A stretch of 64,000 bases of DNA, taken from the NCBI GenBank assembly GCA_963573315.1, contig OY752152.1:620001-684000 (forward strand), written 5' to 3'. Of the stretch, positions 31,153 to 42,548 are shown in pieces (positions within the stretch are counted from its first letter, which is position 1; each line of letters begins with the position of its first letter). The position numbers and the translations under genes were made by a program. The notes below the pieces were generated by a model, which saw only the letters and a program-made list of their open reading frames with translations, did not search any database and was not told the origin of the DNA. This stretch comes from Entomortierella parvispora. Lineage: Eukaryota > Mortierellomycota > Mortierellomycetes > Mortierellales > Mortierellaceae.

Positions 31153-32985
31153 TTACACCTCCGAGATACCATCCTCATCGTCTTCATCCTCCTTGATTTC
31201 AGTAATCTCGGGGGCCTCGTCACGCATGAGCATGTTGACAACCTTCTCGGCGACTTCACGGACATGATCATCTGTTTCGGCCAAATGCATCTTCTGAATA
31301 ACTGGGTAGGTCTTCTTCTCGCGAAGGTAGTCGCGTCCCTGGCGCGTGGATGTAAGAATAATCAAGCCCTCCAGCAGTGTTTCCCGAAGGTGAGCATCAG
31401 CCTCACGGGTCTTGGTAGGAGGCAACAACTGAATATCTTCGGGCATACCCTCCATATCCTATTTAGAAGAAGAGAAAGTTATTAGGTGGGGGTTCGATCA
31501 ACCTGAAGAGAGGCTTCTTCGCTTTCCTTTTTGCATCAGGTCCAGTCACATACGTCAAGGTCAAACTCCTCTGGTCCGCAAAGAGGAAGAAGGATATAAG
31601 GCAAGACATTGATATCGTCCTCATCCAAAAGAGCAGGGTGGTGCTCAACAGCAAATCCAGCATTCCTAAAGATAACAAAAAAAAAAAAAGGCGTTGGTTA
31701 TTCAGGATTCAAGCTTGAAATGGAAACGGATTACAGGTTCATCAATAAATAAGCAACAAGCACCTACTTGATAGTAGTGATAACACCGCCGCGACGGATC
31801 AACTTTGGGTGCTCTGTGAAGCAGACAATCTTGGAAAGAGGCGACAACTCGTTCTCATCCTTGGCAAACAAGGCACTTCGTCCCTCTGATGTCTGTTGTA
31901 AAGTCAAATTGGAACAATGGTGTTGAAAGAAACTTTCAGTACGCGCTATCCGTTTCTCCAGATCCTGATCTCAGCTCCATTTCCAAGTTCAGCAAAAAGT
32001 CGAATCGCAAAAACAAAAAAGAAATGTGTTCGTACCGTAGCAACCATGGCGAAAACACTGGCCAAAAAGTCAAAGTTGCACTCGGGGTTGTATCCCTTGT
32101 CCGTGCCCTTCAAAAAGATATCAGCGAGTTGGGCGACGGCAGAGGTGGCGGTGGTCAAGCCCTCGACGGGCTTTCCTTGAAGTTTGACCAACTTGTTGAG
32201 AGTATTCTCGTTCTTGCACATGTTGGACAAGAGCATGCATCCCAGATCTGCAAGAATGTTCTTCTTGGGGATGATGACAGAAAAGACCAAGCACTTCAAA
32301 AAGTCCTCATCGTCCAGCTCAGCGCAGATATGCGCGTCTCCTGACAAGTTGATGAGCGAGCGAAGGGCATCATGGGCAATAACCTAAAGCAAAGCATGAA
32401 GAATAACGTAGTAGAAAAAGTTGGTGCCATGTTTCGACTTGAGATACGGCTCTCATTTTTCTTCTTTGGTGTCATGGTTTCCAAGTCGGACTGCGCCCTG
32501 TGCGTGGGGAGAAGTGGAGAGGGTGTTGCGTAAACTTCTTCCGTTCAGTGCAAATTACGTTACCTCATCATCCTTGACGAGGGCCTTCAAGTCCTTGGAG
32601 AGAGATTTGGCATTCTCGATAAAGACTCGGAAGAACTCTGAGGATGGTGCGGTGAAGGAGACAATGTTGTGGATGGCAATTTGGCGGACCTGCAGTTCCC
32701 AAAAGAGAGAGAGAGAGACAGAAAAAAAATATGGTGGATCCAGCGTTAGAGAGTGTGCCCTGCCTCTGAAGTCAACAATTCGACCAGTATCCGCAGTCAA
32801 GGGAATCCTGCGTTTACCTCCATGCGTCCGTCGTGCAAAAAGGGCAAGAGCTTGAGAAAGTCCAAGAGTATCCATAGAAAACAGAGAGGTGAGAAACAAG
32901 GTAGAGGGGAAACAAGAGCGCATGCGTATCCAGCGAGTTTCCTGTGCAGTCCTAGCGGCGGTACCTCGACAATCTGTGCCTCCAT
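31153..32985 (-). CDS. HGH1: HGH1 homologue (eEF2-folding chaperone adaptor, ARM/HEAT repeats)
   Basis: Seven minus-strand exons (32985-32965, 32850-32818, 32689-32564, 32383-32036, 31892-31768, 31665-31554, 31458-31153) give 356 residues. HGH1 helps fold elongation factor eEF2 with the CCT chaperonin. The protein is a run of helical repeats (RQIAIHNIVSFTA, AHDALRSLINLSGD, LADLGCMLLSNMCKNE). The HGH1-type C-terminus is clear: EEFDLDDMEGMPEDIQLLPP, READAHLRETLLEGLIIL, TRQGRDYLREKKTYPVIQKM, then an acidic tail. The first two exons are tiny (21 and 33 nt) and were placed because they restore VELLPFLHDGRMEVRQ. It is divergent from ULP1 with 425 bp between starts. Confidence 0.92.
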
Positions 32986-33410
32986 GGTCGGTTGAGTCGT
33001 TGCGGAATGGGAATGAATGAAAGAGAGAAGCTGACAAAGGAGAACAGAATAGAAGCCGAACTAAAGAAAGAGAGACAGGGCACAGAACACTGAACACAGA
33101 ACACAGAACACACAGCCAAAGCCACCGACAAAAATAAGTGACTGCTCATTTCCCCTGTTCATTTCCCCCTTGGCACACCTCCTTTGTGCGCACAAAAAAA
33201 GACGACGCACGGCCGACGCGCGTGTTTGTAAATGCATTGCATTGCTTCTTCTTTCTTCTTTCTTTCACTCCATCCCCCCTTCATTCCCCTCCTCCCCTCC
33301 CCCCTTCATCCTCCACCCCATCCGCACCGGAGTACACATCCATTCGAAACGAACCGTTCCTCGACTCAGTGGCATCTCATTCTCTTTCCCAAACACGCGC
33401 TCTCTCCACC

Positions 33411-36049
33411 ATGGCACCCACAAAGAGGAAGCAGGCCTTGGCTGAGTCTTCCGACTACACAAAGAAAGCAAGACTGATGCTCCTGGGCGGACTCGAAGGC
33501 ATCGCCGGATGGTTTCTCAAGGCTCCAGAAATTGACCAACAACGTAAAAAACATGTCATGCATTCGTTCATCTCTTTGGTTCTCTCTTGCTGCCAATCCA
33601 TCAATACCTAACGTAGCCCTTTCCATTTTCTTTAGGAACATTAAAGCAACAACGGCGAGGAGACTGGATCGGTGCCTACCCTACAGCTAAAGACCGGAGG
33701 GAAGAATACTACATTGGAGGCGTTGCCTACAGCGAAGAAGATCTAGATCATGTCGACCCATACCGCCCTGTCAAGCGACCAACGATTAGCTCACCGTCGT
33801 CTTCCCTGTCCTCGTCCGTCTCTTCGTCATCAACAAAGTCAGCAACATCAACAGCCAGTTCTACGGACCAACCGTCATCACCTTCATTAGATCCGCAACA
33901 TAGACCCTCCCCGTCTCTTTCAGACCCAGAGTCGAGGCCGTACCAACTCCAACCTTACACTAAACCTCCTGCAGTTGTCGCACCGGATTTTGGAGAATCA
34001 AAAGCCTGGGAGTTCTCATCTTCAGTAACATCCAGGAACTCGACTTTAGATGATATAATCAACCGCCCTTTTGAACACCGAGGAGGAAACACTTTAAGAG
34101 GCAACTCTCTCAATAGTCGATACGATCAGGATGTACTATTGCGAGCCCGACCCCGGGTCTATGCTAGCAAGGTCCAAAAATCAGGCTCATTGCTCCAGAG
34201 CAAGGTATTGCATTTAATCAGCATCCCGCAAACACTCCAAGGACGGTGGCGTTTCATGGATGCAGGAGCTTTTTTTTCTGACGACTACGTTACTGATTTG
34301 CTTGTTTGCGTTCCTGTGCTTCTAGTATTATAACGAAGACTCCATCACTCGGCAGCGCACGTTTGAACGGCATTCATCTGAGAACCAAAAAGTTGTACAA
34401 GGTACGTCCGCAATCATCTTTTGCATGGAGTGTCACATAGATGCCCCTAGACAGATGTTGACTTTGATCAATCACTTCATTAGGTCGACTCAGGGCTGCA
34501 TTGAACGGAACGATCGGGGCATTGAGGTCAGAAAGTACAAAGGCAGATCGGGACGCCTCTGACGATGTGACTAATGCACATCGTCAAATCCGTGCATACA
34601 ACCGTGGAGTGTTGGATGAGGATGACTATGAGCAACAACGGAAACCAACATTGAGACTGCCAGCGTGGACTCGGACAATGGTAACTTGCGTATACTTTAT
34701 TGAAATCTTGTAATGCGACTATATCACTCTTCTAACTTTCTTTCTCTTTTAATTCGATTGTATCTAGTATTTAGGAAACAGGGAACCAACGTGGCTCAAA
34801 AACATTCGGAACATAGTCAACAAAAGCCTTCCACCAAGGTAAAGATCTGCAGGATGAAATCCATTCAGAAACTGGCAGAGCAAAGTAGGGAAAGGGTTAC
34901 TTAAGTAAGGTCTACTTTTCGGTCTATAGTATCGAAAACCAAAACAAGCTGCCTGGATACCAAGCCATTTCAGACAAGCACGATCGTATTGAACAAGAGG
35001 TACAAATATGACGTTCATGAAGACGTTTCCGAACACTTAAGAACCAAATACTGATTATATTTTACCTCTGTCCGTTATTCGCAGCTGGCGGCCGAGAGAT
35101 ATGGTGGCCCAGTATTTACAGATGAGGACGAAAAACGGGTAAGACAACACAACAAAGGGGACTTTTTATTATCGTTTAAAATTCTGACTCATGATTCTGA
35201 ATCATCATTCGTTGAAATAGATCAAGGCAGTGTTGGCCCCTGGCCATGGACCAGTCGTAGATGGATTCAACATGACGCTCAACAAGCACGATATGCATAC
35301 GCTTCGATCTGGCGAGTGGCTAAACGACTCTGTGATTGATTTCTACAGTCAACTGATCATGGATCGAAGCAAAAAAACGCCGTCTCTGCCGCGCGTTCAT
35401 GTCTTTACGACCCATTTCTTCTCGACATTGGCAGAGCATGGCTACGACAAGATCAGGCGCTGGACGAAAAAGGTAAAAACCTGTGTGTTGATATCGTCAT
35501 CGTTCAGACATATCGAGCCCACAACGAAGCAAAGATGTAATGTAAGGCTATTTCTGTGTTTCTCTGTCCTAGGTCGACCTCTTCGCTCTCGACTATGTCC
35601 TTGTCCCAGTTCATTGCTCAGGGAATCATTGGACAACGGCAGTCATTGACATGAAGAAGAAAAAGATCGAATATCTGGATTCGCTCATGGGCAACAATCC
35701 AAAGTGCTTCGTGGTATGTGCGCTTTTGCTTGTTCTTTTAAAAAAATGAAATGGAGCGAGGCTCAGGGCCTGACCTATATTTTGTCATTCCCTTTAGCTT
35801 CTTCGTGGATATTTGGAGAGCGAGCACAAGGACAAGAAGAAGACACCGTTCGACTTTACAGGATGGACAGACGACTCGCCCAAAAACATCCCCAAGCAAA
35901 GGAATGGCTTTGACTGTGGCGTCTTTACCAGTACTTTTATCGAATGCAAAAGTCGTGGGCTGGAAAGGTTTACCTTTTCCCAAAAGGACATGGAGGCTCT
36001 AAGGAAACAAATGGTTTTGAGCATTTTGAATCAAAGCTTGACTGTTTGA
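33411..36049 (+). CDS. ULP1: SUMO protease of the Ulp1/SENP family
   Basis: Ten exons (33411-33543, 33636-34204, 34326-34401, 34484-34680, 34768-34838, 34930-34999, 35085-35138, 35221-35472, 35573-35713, 35798-36049) give 604 residues. The C-terminal about 200 residues are the C48 cysteine protease: LRSGEWLNDSVIDFY, FFSTLAEHGYDKIRRWTKK, catalytic His in GNHW (about 493), Asp in YLDS (about 510), oxyanion Gln in KQRNGFDCG (about 555) and catalytic Cys (about 561). The triad is complete, so the enzyme should process and remove SUMO. The N-terminal two thirds are Ser-rich and disordered, as in nuclear-pore-anchored Ulp1, with no recognisable domain. Confidence 0.95.
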
Positions 36050-36479
36050 AATCCTTTGCGGTACTAGCTCCCTTCCCCTCCCCTCTATCTTCCACCACCT
36101 CCCTTCTACCCCTCTTACAAGTGATTCATGGCCAAAAAAACGAAGTACAAAAGTAATAAACAGTGAATCGTCATGTAACCACGCTATTGAGGGCTGGACT
36201 CTACTGATTATGAGGGAAAGGAGGAGAAAACATAACTTTGGGTAGTGGGGAAGAGACTTCTACGAGAGATTATCAAATACTTGCGTGCCAAAAAGGGATA
36301 GTTCAACGCGTGCAAAACGGACGTTTTTTTATTTGTAACATGATTGCAGCATTGGGCGTGATGAGCGCGACAATATGTATCACAGTGGAGCTCGAATCCA
36401 GGACATGGTCCATCGCAGTCGGAAATACTCCCGTTGTCGAGAATGACGATTCTTTCCATTTCAACGTAGATCAGACTTG
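36050..36479. other. Intergenic sequence, possibly eroded F-box tail
   Basis: About 430 bp between ULP1 and the F-box pseudogene. On the minus strand it may hold the eroded end of that pseudogene, but stops and shifts prevent a convincing translation. Otherwise I see nothing. Confidence 0.4.
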
Positions 36480-38076
36480 CACTTTATTGAAGATGAAGCC
36501 ATTGAGAGAGAGGGCCTTCAACTCTGACAGTTCTTGAAGCCTCCCCTGGATCAGCTCGTTGATGCTTTTGTCAGCAGCAAAGCGTAAGACCTGTCATCCG
36601 ATCTGGTCAGCGAACCATCCAACGAAAGACTTGTCAACGAGAGCTTTTCCAACCGATGAACCCTCCAAGCAGACGCAAACACAAATTCGGAGTCCTCGTG
36701 GCTGAACTTTTGCAGTCTTGAAAATCACAATTCTCTGAGTTCAACGACATTCGTGGATGACAGTAATTTGGCCAAATATTTTCCAGCCCTTTTGGAATCT
36801 TCGCCAAACCCGAGGTTTTCAAGATGAAGAGCCTGGATTGCGCTTTCGTTATTCAGCGTCCAAAACATGAACGAGAACAACTATGAGCGTCTTTAACTGT
36901 ATGGCCTTTCCTCGGTTTCGGCCGACAGTGTGAATACAGCACTGATGGTGCGAAGGATTTGTTTTCCCCTTGCTATGAAAAGGATACGAATCTAGGACAA
37001 CACTTTTTGAGCGCAAGCCATGATCTGCGCCATTCGAGGATGGCCCAACAAATCGGGGATGTAATCGTCGTAGACATCCTGCTTTATGATCACCATTCTT
37101 TCAAGATCCGGACAATAGTAGATGAGGCTCTCCAAGAAATCATCGAAAAAAGGTTTCTTCAAGACCAGTGCCATGCTGAATTTCAAAGTCTTGATTGGCA
37201 ACGGTGAGAATATAACTTCCTTTAAGGCTGTACTCTTGATATCAATCCCCGGTGAGGTAAAGCAAAAGGAAGACAGACGCGGGAAAGAACATAGGATACC
37301 ATAAAGTTGCTGATAGGTGTCACAGTATAAGCCTGTGGAGCAAGAGCTGTGTAACGGTAAATGCGAAAGAGCCGATCATTTCCCGTGCCCTGTCAAGATG
37401 TGTTCGTCTCCCCGCTGAAGTACAAGTGTAAACGCGTCACAGTTGTCACCTTCGGAAGTAACAAGTAGGGACTGGAACCGATTCAAAACGACGAACTGGT
37501 GCACCGTGGCCTTCGGAAAAACAGAACCGGTGCACCGAACCGGTTCTTCTTCACTCCCTTTCTTTGGGGGTTCTCTTTTTCTGTCGAAGAAGTTCGCATG
37601 CCAATACCAAACCCAAAAAAAAATGTATTGAGAACACCAAAAAAAAAAGAAGTCCCACCAGAACCGTGGTTCCAAAAAATTGCGATTTCGGTGCACCGGC
37701 ATCAAAAAAAAAGGGGGACCGAGGTGCACCACAAATCGGTTCCAGTCCCTAGTAACAAGTGATTGATGCTTATCATACATCATGATGTGTTGAGTTGAGG
37801 GAACCAAGATTCGGAGCAGAGACGCCAGGCATGGATGGAATTCCTCTACAGAACGTTGCGAGGCATGGTCGTCATTGCATTCAAAGTATACTTTCTCCAA
37901 ACGATTGGGAAAATTGCAGAGAACCAGAGTCTGGATGGACAACAAGCACGTAAAGGGGCCCAAGGAGAGAAGGAGATTACACCATTATCAAGAGTCCAGA
38001 GAGGATGAAACTTGGCAATGTGAGTAACTATCTCTGGAATAGCAAGGGCGAGCGCGGATGGAGATGTGTCGAACAT
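36480..38076 (-). pseudogene. Broken F-box/LRR gene, interrupted by a MITE
   Basis: Minus-strand pieces in different frames add up to an F-box/LRR gene. An F-box-like start at 38076 (MFDTSPSALALAIPEIVTHI) is followed by FSAIFPIVWRKYTL, then after a frameshift RSVEEFHPCLASLLRILVP and DKHQSLVT, where a transposable element sits. Beyond the element the gene resumes (SEGDNCDAFTLVLQRGDE), then LRR-like pieces such as YYCPDLERMVI near 37100 and ELKALSLNGFIFN near 36500, separated by stops. A functional product is not possible without several repairs. Boundaries are approximate. Confidence 0.65.
37466..37751. mobile_element. hAT-like MITE, 286 bp, with 8 bp target-site duplication
   Basis: The element begins TAGGGACTGGAACCGATT at 37466 and ends with the exact reverse complement at 37751, giving 18 bp perfect terminal inverted repeats. 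It is flanked on both sides by GTAACAAG (37458-37465 and 37752-37759). An 8 bp duplication and TAGGG termini are hallmarks of hAT-family transposons. No transposase is encoded, so it is non-autonomous. The palindrome GGTGCACC occurs four times, at 37498, 37529, 37690 and 37723, two near each end, like the subterminal binding sites of hAT transposases. Perfect ends suggest a recent insertion. Confidence 0.9.
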
Positions 38077-38199
38077 GCTGGTTCAGGAGTTGAAGCTAGA
38101 AATGAAGAGAGGGATAATCGCTGGGATCGAAGAGCGGGATGAGGTGAGTGCAGAGTGTGTATCTACTGTAGACTATATAAATGACATTCCCTGTCTACT

Positions 38200-38770
38200 C
38201 TATCTAGTGGCCCGCTCTCAGTCAACCTGCTATTCGTGATGAAAAGAGCAGAGCTGTGCAGGATGCGCCAACGAGCAGGCGGCAGGCCATCGCATCCCAC
38301 CTACCTTATACTATACCTGGTGTAACCCTCAAGCAACAGTGATACACCTCACAGCATTCAACGCTAGACCAATTATGGGCCACCATCAGTCTCCCGACTA
38401 CTTCCGGGCCACAAAGTCAGGGGGCGAACCGCTCAAAGAATGCTGGGGAAGGGAGGTAAGAAGATGCAGTGACTGACATGAGGGGTGCAAAAGGCTTGAG
38501 CAAGGCAGAAAAGAACGCAGCAAAAGCAAAGAACAAGACATTCATATTCATCAACAAGGAACGAAATACCCAAGTCTGCGCAAAGAGGAGGGGAAGTGAG
38601 AGCTACAGCATGCGATGCGCGAGCTGCAGAAGTAGTGTTGATTATAAGTGGAGGTAAGGCGGTGAAGGACGATATCAGTGTAAAGGATGAAGATCAAAGG
38701 AAGAGAGAAAGAGAGAAAGAGAAAGAAAAGAAAGAGGGGGGCCAATCCTCTCGCGTGCCGCAGTCGCCAT
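38200..38770. repeat. Duplicated spacer, copy 1 (partner at about 43680-44330)
   Basis: About 570 bp that match 43680-44330 in the same orientation. Long shared stretches include GCAGAGCTGTGCAGGATGCG, CCAACGAGCAGGCGGCAGGC, GATGCAGTGACTGACA, AGAGGGGTGCAAAAG-like sequence and GCAGCATGCGATGCGCGAGC. Both copies start near TCTATCTAGTGGC, lie just outside a minus-strand F-box start, and end at GTGCCGCAGTCGC or near it. I see no coding function; it looks like promoter or spacer DNA duplicated with the F-box pairs. Confidence 0.8.
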
Positions 38771-38779
38771 CGATTGTGT

Positions 38780-39830
38780 CCCCTCACCACCCCAAACTGT
38801 GCGACGAAATCGCCCTGAGGCCATTCTTGTTTGCCGATGGTTCCTGCCCTTGTGTCCAAACGATGGTAAGACGCTTTCGCACCTCCACTCTGTTGCGGAA
38901 TATTCCGCGTTTCTTTATATATGGAACTTCTAACATTGGGACATTTTAAAGGCTCGAGTATCATTCCTTTAGCTCTTTAGCCCGTTCAACCCGGCTACAA
39001 GGCACCTGCATTCCATTTGGCATTTCTGAGAGGAAGTTGAATGGTCTCTCGAAGAACATTGGAACCTTGGCCTTGGAAGCAACCGAGAGATATGGACTTG
39101 AGTTGAGCGAAATGTTTGTTCTGGGTCCAGATGTCAAGACGGCGGCTGTCAGCGCGACGGGTCTAGCCCCTCAATCCACTGATGAAAAGAATAGCCACAA
39201 TCGAGACGCTGACTCTTGATAGTGTGTGCATGACCGACGCGACGGTACTCATCGATGACTTCTTGAGGATTTAGTGAGGACGCGGTGGGTCTGGGAGAAT
39301 TTCGCGCCTTGCCATCGGCTCCCCTGCAAGACAAACGCATCCGCTTGAAGTCGTATGATGTTTACGGCAATCAAGGCACCATGCAGCAGTTCACTATGAG
39401 ATCGACAGCCCGATCAAGTTCTGGGGCTATGGGAGACACTGATACGCCTGGAAATAGTGCACATTCACGATGCCTGACGGCGCCACGATGCCTAGGTGTA
39501 TGGCTGCTCGGTCAAATTGTGAACCACCGGCATCTGCGGCTGTGTCGGGATGTGGATCAAGCGTTGATGGCGTGAAGGGAAGGTTTCAGGACAACTGTTC
39601 GCTCTAATCTGGACCTCTTGAGCGGGATGGGGGAGATGGGGACCCTGGATGTCGAGTGCACCATACATGCAGTCGGCAAGCAGGAGCAGGAGTGGATGAT
39701 GGACCAACGGCCAAGATTCCAGGAGATCATGGGGCTTCTTCATCTTCCACCAAGGTCGAGCAAGACATCATTCTTTTCATTGCAACAGCAGCAGCAGCGA
39801 CATCCCACACTCTCTCTAATTACGACTTTG
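38780..39830 (+). pseudogene. Degenerate F-box/LRR gene fragment
   Basis: The left end (about 38795-38870) aligns with the N-terminal codons of the intact gene at 49487: CTGTGCGACGAAATCGCCC and GTGTCCAAACGATGG are shared, corresponding to CDEIA and VSKRW. From about 38925 the sequence instead parallels the F-box pseudogene at 45167-46745 (GGAACTTCTAAC...TTTTAAAGG, GGACTTGAGTTG, GGTCCAGATGTCAAG, GCATCCGCTTGAAGTC). Stops and frameshifts are frequent. It appears to be a deleted, decayed F-box/LRR copy. The end is approximate. Confidence 0.7.
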
Positions 39831-40051
39831 TGAAAGACGGAAGTTTTATTTTTGGAATGGACACGGTACAAGTTTGCGTAGTCTGCTCCACCTTCCCTGG
39901 CGCCGACATGCAAAGCCCTACCACCCGCTTTGATCCTCTCTTTAGTCTTTGTCCTCGTCTATTTCTATTTATTTATTTTTCTCTTCTCTGCTACTCTTGT
40001 TTCTCTTCCTTTTTCTTTCTCACTCACCGACACCCCACCTCTTTCTTAACC

Positions 40052-40405
40052 ATGGTCAAGCTAGCAGCCTTCATCTCCGCAGCCGTTCTTGTCACCTTTC
40101 TGGGTATCGTCAACGCTCAAGCTCTAGGAGACAATGAAGAATCCACAGCGTCTCAGCCCAACGTTGACCTGACACTTAATCCGATTGAAGGCAGCCCCAA
40201 GTCCTTGAATATTCCTCGCAGTTTCTGCTACTTCATCTCTTATCAGGTGTGGAGGACTCTCAATTCGGTCAGAGTTGACTCGCCCGGCATCAACTGTGTC
40301 ATTTATCAGGATATGGATTGCAAGCTGAAGGTTACCCAGGGGGAGTCCATCATCATAGTTCCTCGAAAGGCAAACACAATTCGCTGTGATGTCATTCCTC
40401 AGTAA
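40052..40405 (+). CDS. Small secreted protein, 117 residues
   Basis: A single-exon frame from the ATG at 40052. The N-terminus (MVKLAAFISAAVLVTFLGIVNAQA) is a textbook signal peptide, with probable cleavage after VNA. The mature protein is about 95 residues with four cysteines (SFCYF, GINCVI, DMDCKL, TIRCDV) and beta-type segments (CYFISYQVWRTL, SIIIVPRKANTIRC). No known domain is recognised. The upstream region has a CT-rich leader, typical of an expressed fungal gene. It may be an apoplastic or effector-like protein; this is inference. It sits between an F-box relic and a retroelement relic. Confidence 0.75.
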   Translation: MVKLAAFISAAVLVTFLGIVNAQALGDNEESTASQPNVDLTLNPIEGSPKSLNIPRSFCYFISYQVWRTLNSVRVDSPGINCVIYQDMDCKLKVTQGESIIIVPRKANTIRCDVIPQ

Positions 40406-40599
40406 AACAAAGAAAAAGAGGCCTCCACAATAAAACGACAGCTTTCCCATTTTTCACATCACCGCTTTCTATTTGTGAAAAGGACTCTGAGAGGGGCACT
40501 CCAGGAGCAGGGCCTAGTTTTTGATAAAGTCTAAGCGCGATCCACCGAGCGTTACATGCTTTACAAGCCACGAACACTCTGGTTTTCGAATAGACACAG

Positions 40600-41720
40600 T
40601 CAAGATGGCACTAGAAGTGCCAGGCTCCAAGACAAGAGACTTGTGACGGAAGGCAACAAAGGTTCCTCCATGCAACTGCGATTCCACTCAGGAGCTAGCC
40701 TCCTTCATTGGGAGAGTAATGTCCATAACGATAGCGACCTTCCCGGCTCACCTCAAGACGAGGAACTTGATTCAGACGTAGAACTAGGCACTAACATGGA
40801 ATAACTTATGGATTGAATCGATTACACTGAACCACCGATCGAGAGAAGAACTCCGGTGGTGGAGATCAATCATGTCAATGTGGGGCTAACAGGGCTTTCA
40901 TTATCAAAAGTCGGACATCGATGCTTTCACGGATGCATCGCAGGAAGTATGAGGAATAATGTACGAGGAGGTATCGAGACTGATAAGCAACAGAGCACCC
41001 CCACCACATCAACATTAAGGGGATGGCAAGTCATTTGGTACTGTATTCACCTACCAAACATGCGTGGGAAGGCCATCCAGGTGATCTGCTTCAACACTAC
41101 AGCGATCGCGCAGATAAACAAGGTAGAAGGTACCAGATCACAGCCGCTTCTGGACTTGGCAAAGGCAATCTTGGATTGCATCGAGACAGGGATAAGACTT
41201 GCGACGACATTTGTCCTGCTGTTCCTTCGAGCCGACTCGCCATTGAGACGAGTGACTGCTCAGTTGGAGTGGTCAATCAACAGCTCATTATTTCAACTGC
41301 TTGATTCAATGTGGGGTCCTCAATCAGCCAGCTGTTCGCGTCGGCGGTGAACGCGAAGGTCCCTCGACTCATATCCTGGCAACACGAAGACGCCGCGTGG
41401 AAGCATGACACGTTTAGTTGCAGTTGGAAGGACCTTGGCTGAACCACCATGGTGTCCATTCAACCGAGTGTTGAACTTGAAGTGGATTAGGACTGATAAA
41501 ATATAGGTCACAGTAATCAACTCACATTGGCCTACAATGATCCGGCACCATGTCATCGGGAGAGAGCAATCGGCGATCCAATCCCAATCCCTCGCGCGAT
41601 GGTACAACTGGCGCCATCGGACTGCCCTCAGCCTCTGGAGCACAATCCCATGTGGTCCTTGACAGCAGGGAACGGGGACGATAACAGTCTGTAGAGGGAG
41701 GGGCAGACCCATGAGTCATT
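40600..41720 (+). mobile_element. Decayed DIRS-type retroelement (RNase H region)
   Basis: Conceptual translation in shifting frames gives the order of motifs of the RNase H end of DIRS-type retroelement polyproteins: a segment like ASLLHWESNVH, then IDAFTDASQEV (RNase H TDAS at 40929-40940) with a stop where DIRS proteins have Trp, then HINIKG, VICFNTTAIAQINK (41081-41122), RVTAQLEWSINSSLFQLLDS, LFASAVNAKVPRLISWQ (from 41332) and PPWCPFNRVLNLKW. At least two frameshifts and several stops are present. I saw neither the tyrosine recombinase nor terminal repeats, so this is an internal fragment. Confidence 0.75.
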
Positions 41721-42548
41721 CTTCAGTGGTTCGACTTCTCAACAGTTGAGGCGTGTAATAAGGCTAAGGCTCTCAAGGATTACGCGACTTTTTTTTTTCT
41801 TTACAATGGATGAAAGACCGAAAGCGGCCCAAGGAAGACACATCTCCCTCGAACTGCTAGGTTTTACGAAGAGTTCCTTCGAGTCATTGCCACAACGCGC
41901 TACGACAATCGACATCAGCACATTGGGCTGGACTCTATCCTCAGCGTTATTCACGTAAGGGGGAACAACACCACAATGGATATAAAACAGTTGGGGAGAG
42001 AAGAAGCACCCTGAACGACGACAGAAGTGGGGCTGGTAAAGGGGGTGCTGCGAAAAGAAAAAAAAGGGTAGCGGAACAGGAGGGATGCATGAAAGGTAGA
42101 TCAAGGATGATGCTTAACTTATGGCTTCCTGATCCGTTCATGTCGCCTCTTCTAATAGTGCCGAAGTAGAACCCCACGGACAGTTGGTGGTTCAAAGGAT
42201 GAGGGATGAAAAAGATCAAAGGGTGAAAAGGCCCTTGGGATGGAAAAGATCAAGGGATGAGAAAACCAGAGAACGAAAAGACACGAAAAAGGATCAAGCG
42301 ACACCAAGAAAACCAGTGTAACAAAAGATGGCGTCAAAACCACTCATCAACACCCACCGACAACACCAACCGATGTTGTGTACGCGCACAATTTGTATAA
42401 AAACTACCATCAGTACATGCCATCGACTAGAAAACATCTCTTTCTCATTTCTTCTCCCACCTCAAGACTTTATCCCCTCAGAATAATCACCACAAAAAGC
42501 TGTCTCTTGCCAAGACCTTCATTCTCTCAACCACACTCACGGATTACG
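41721..42548. other. Intergenic region and promoter of the Cys-rich secreted gene
   Basis: About 830 bp. It includes a purine-rich block with repeated GGATGAG and AAAGATCAA words (about 42195-42300). A clear TATA box, TATAAAAA, lies at about 42397, roughly 150 bp before the start codon at 42549. Short open frames here are not supported. Confidence 0.55.

Noticed and set aside
27000..36100. A dedicated SUMO gene cluster as a new system
   Set aside because: VTA1 and HGH1 lie between AOS1 and ULP1 and have unrelated roles; two linked genes are not enough to claim a system.
37376..37963. 195-residue open frame running through the MITE
   Set aside because: The frame stays open by chance across the inserted element and joins unrelated pieces; no single gene.
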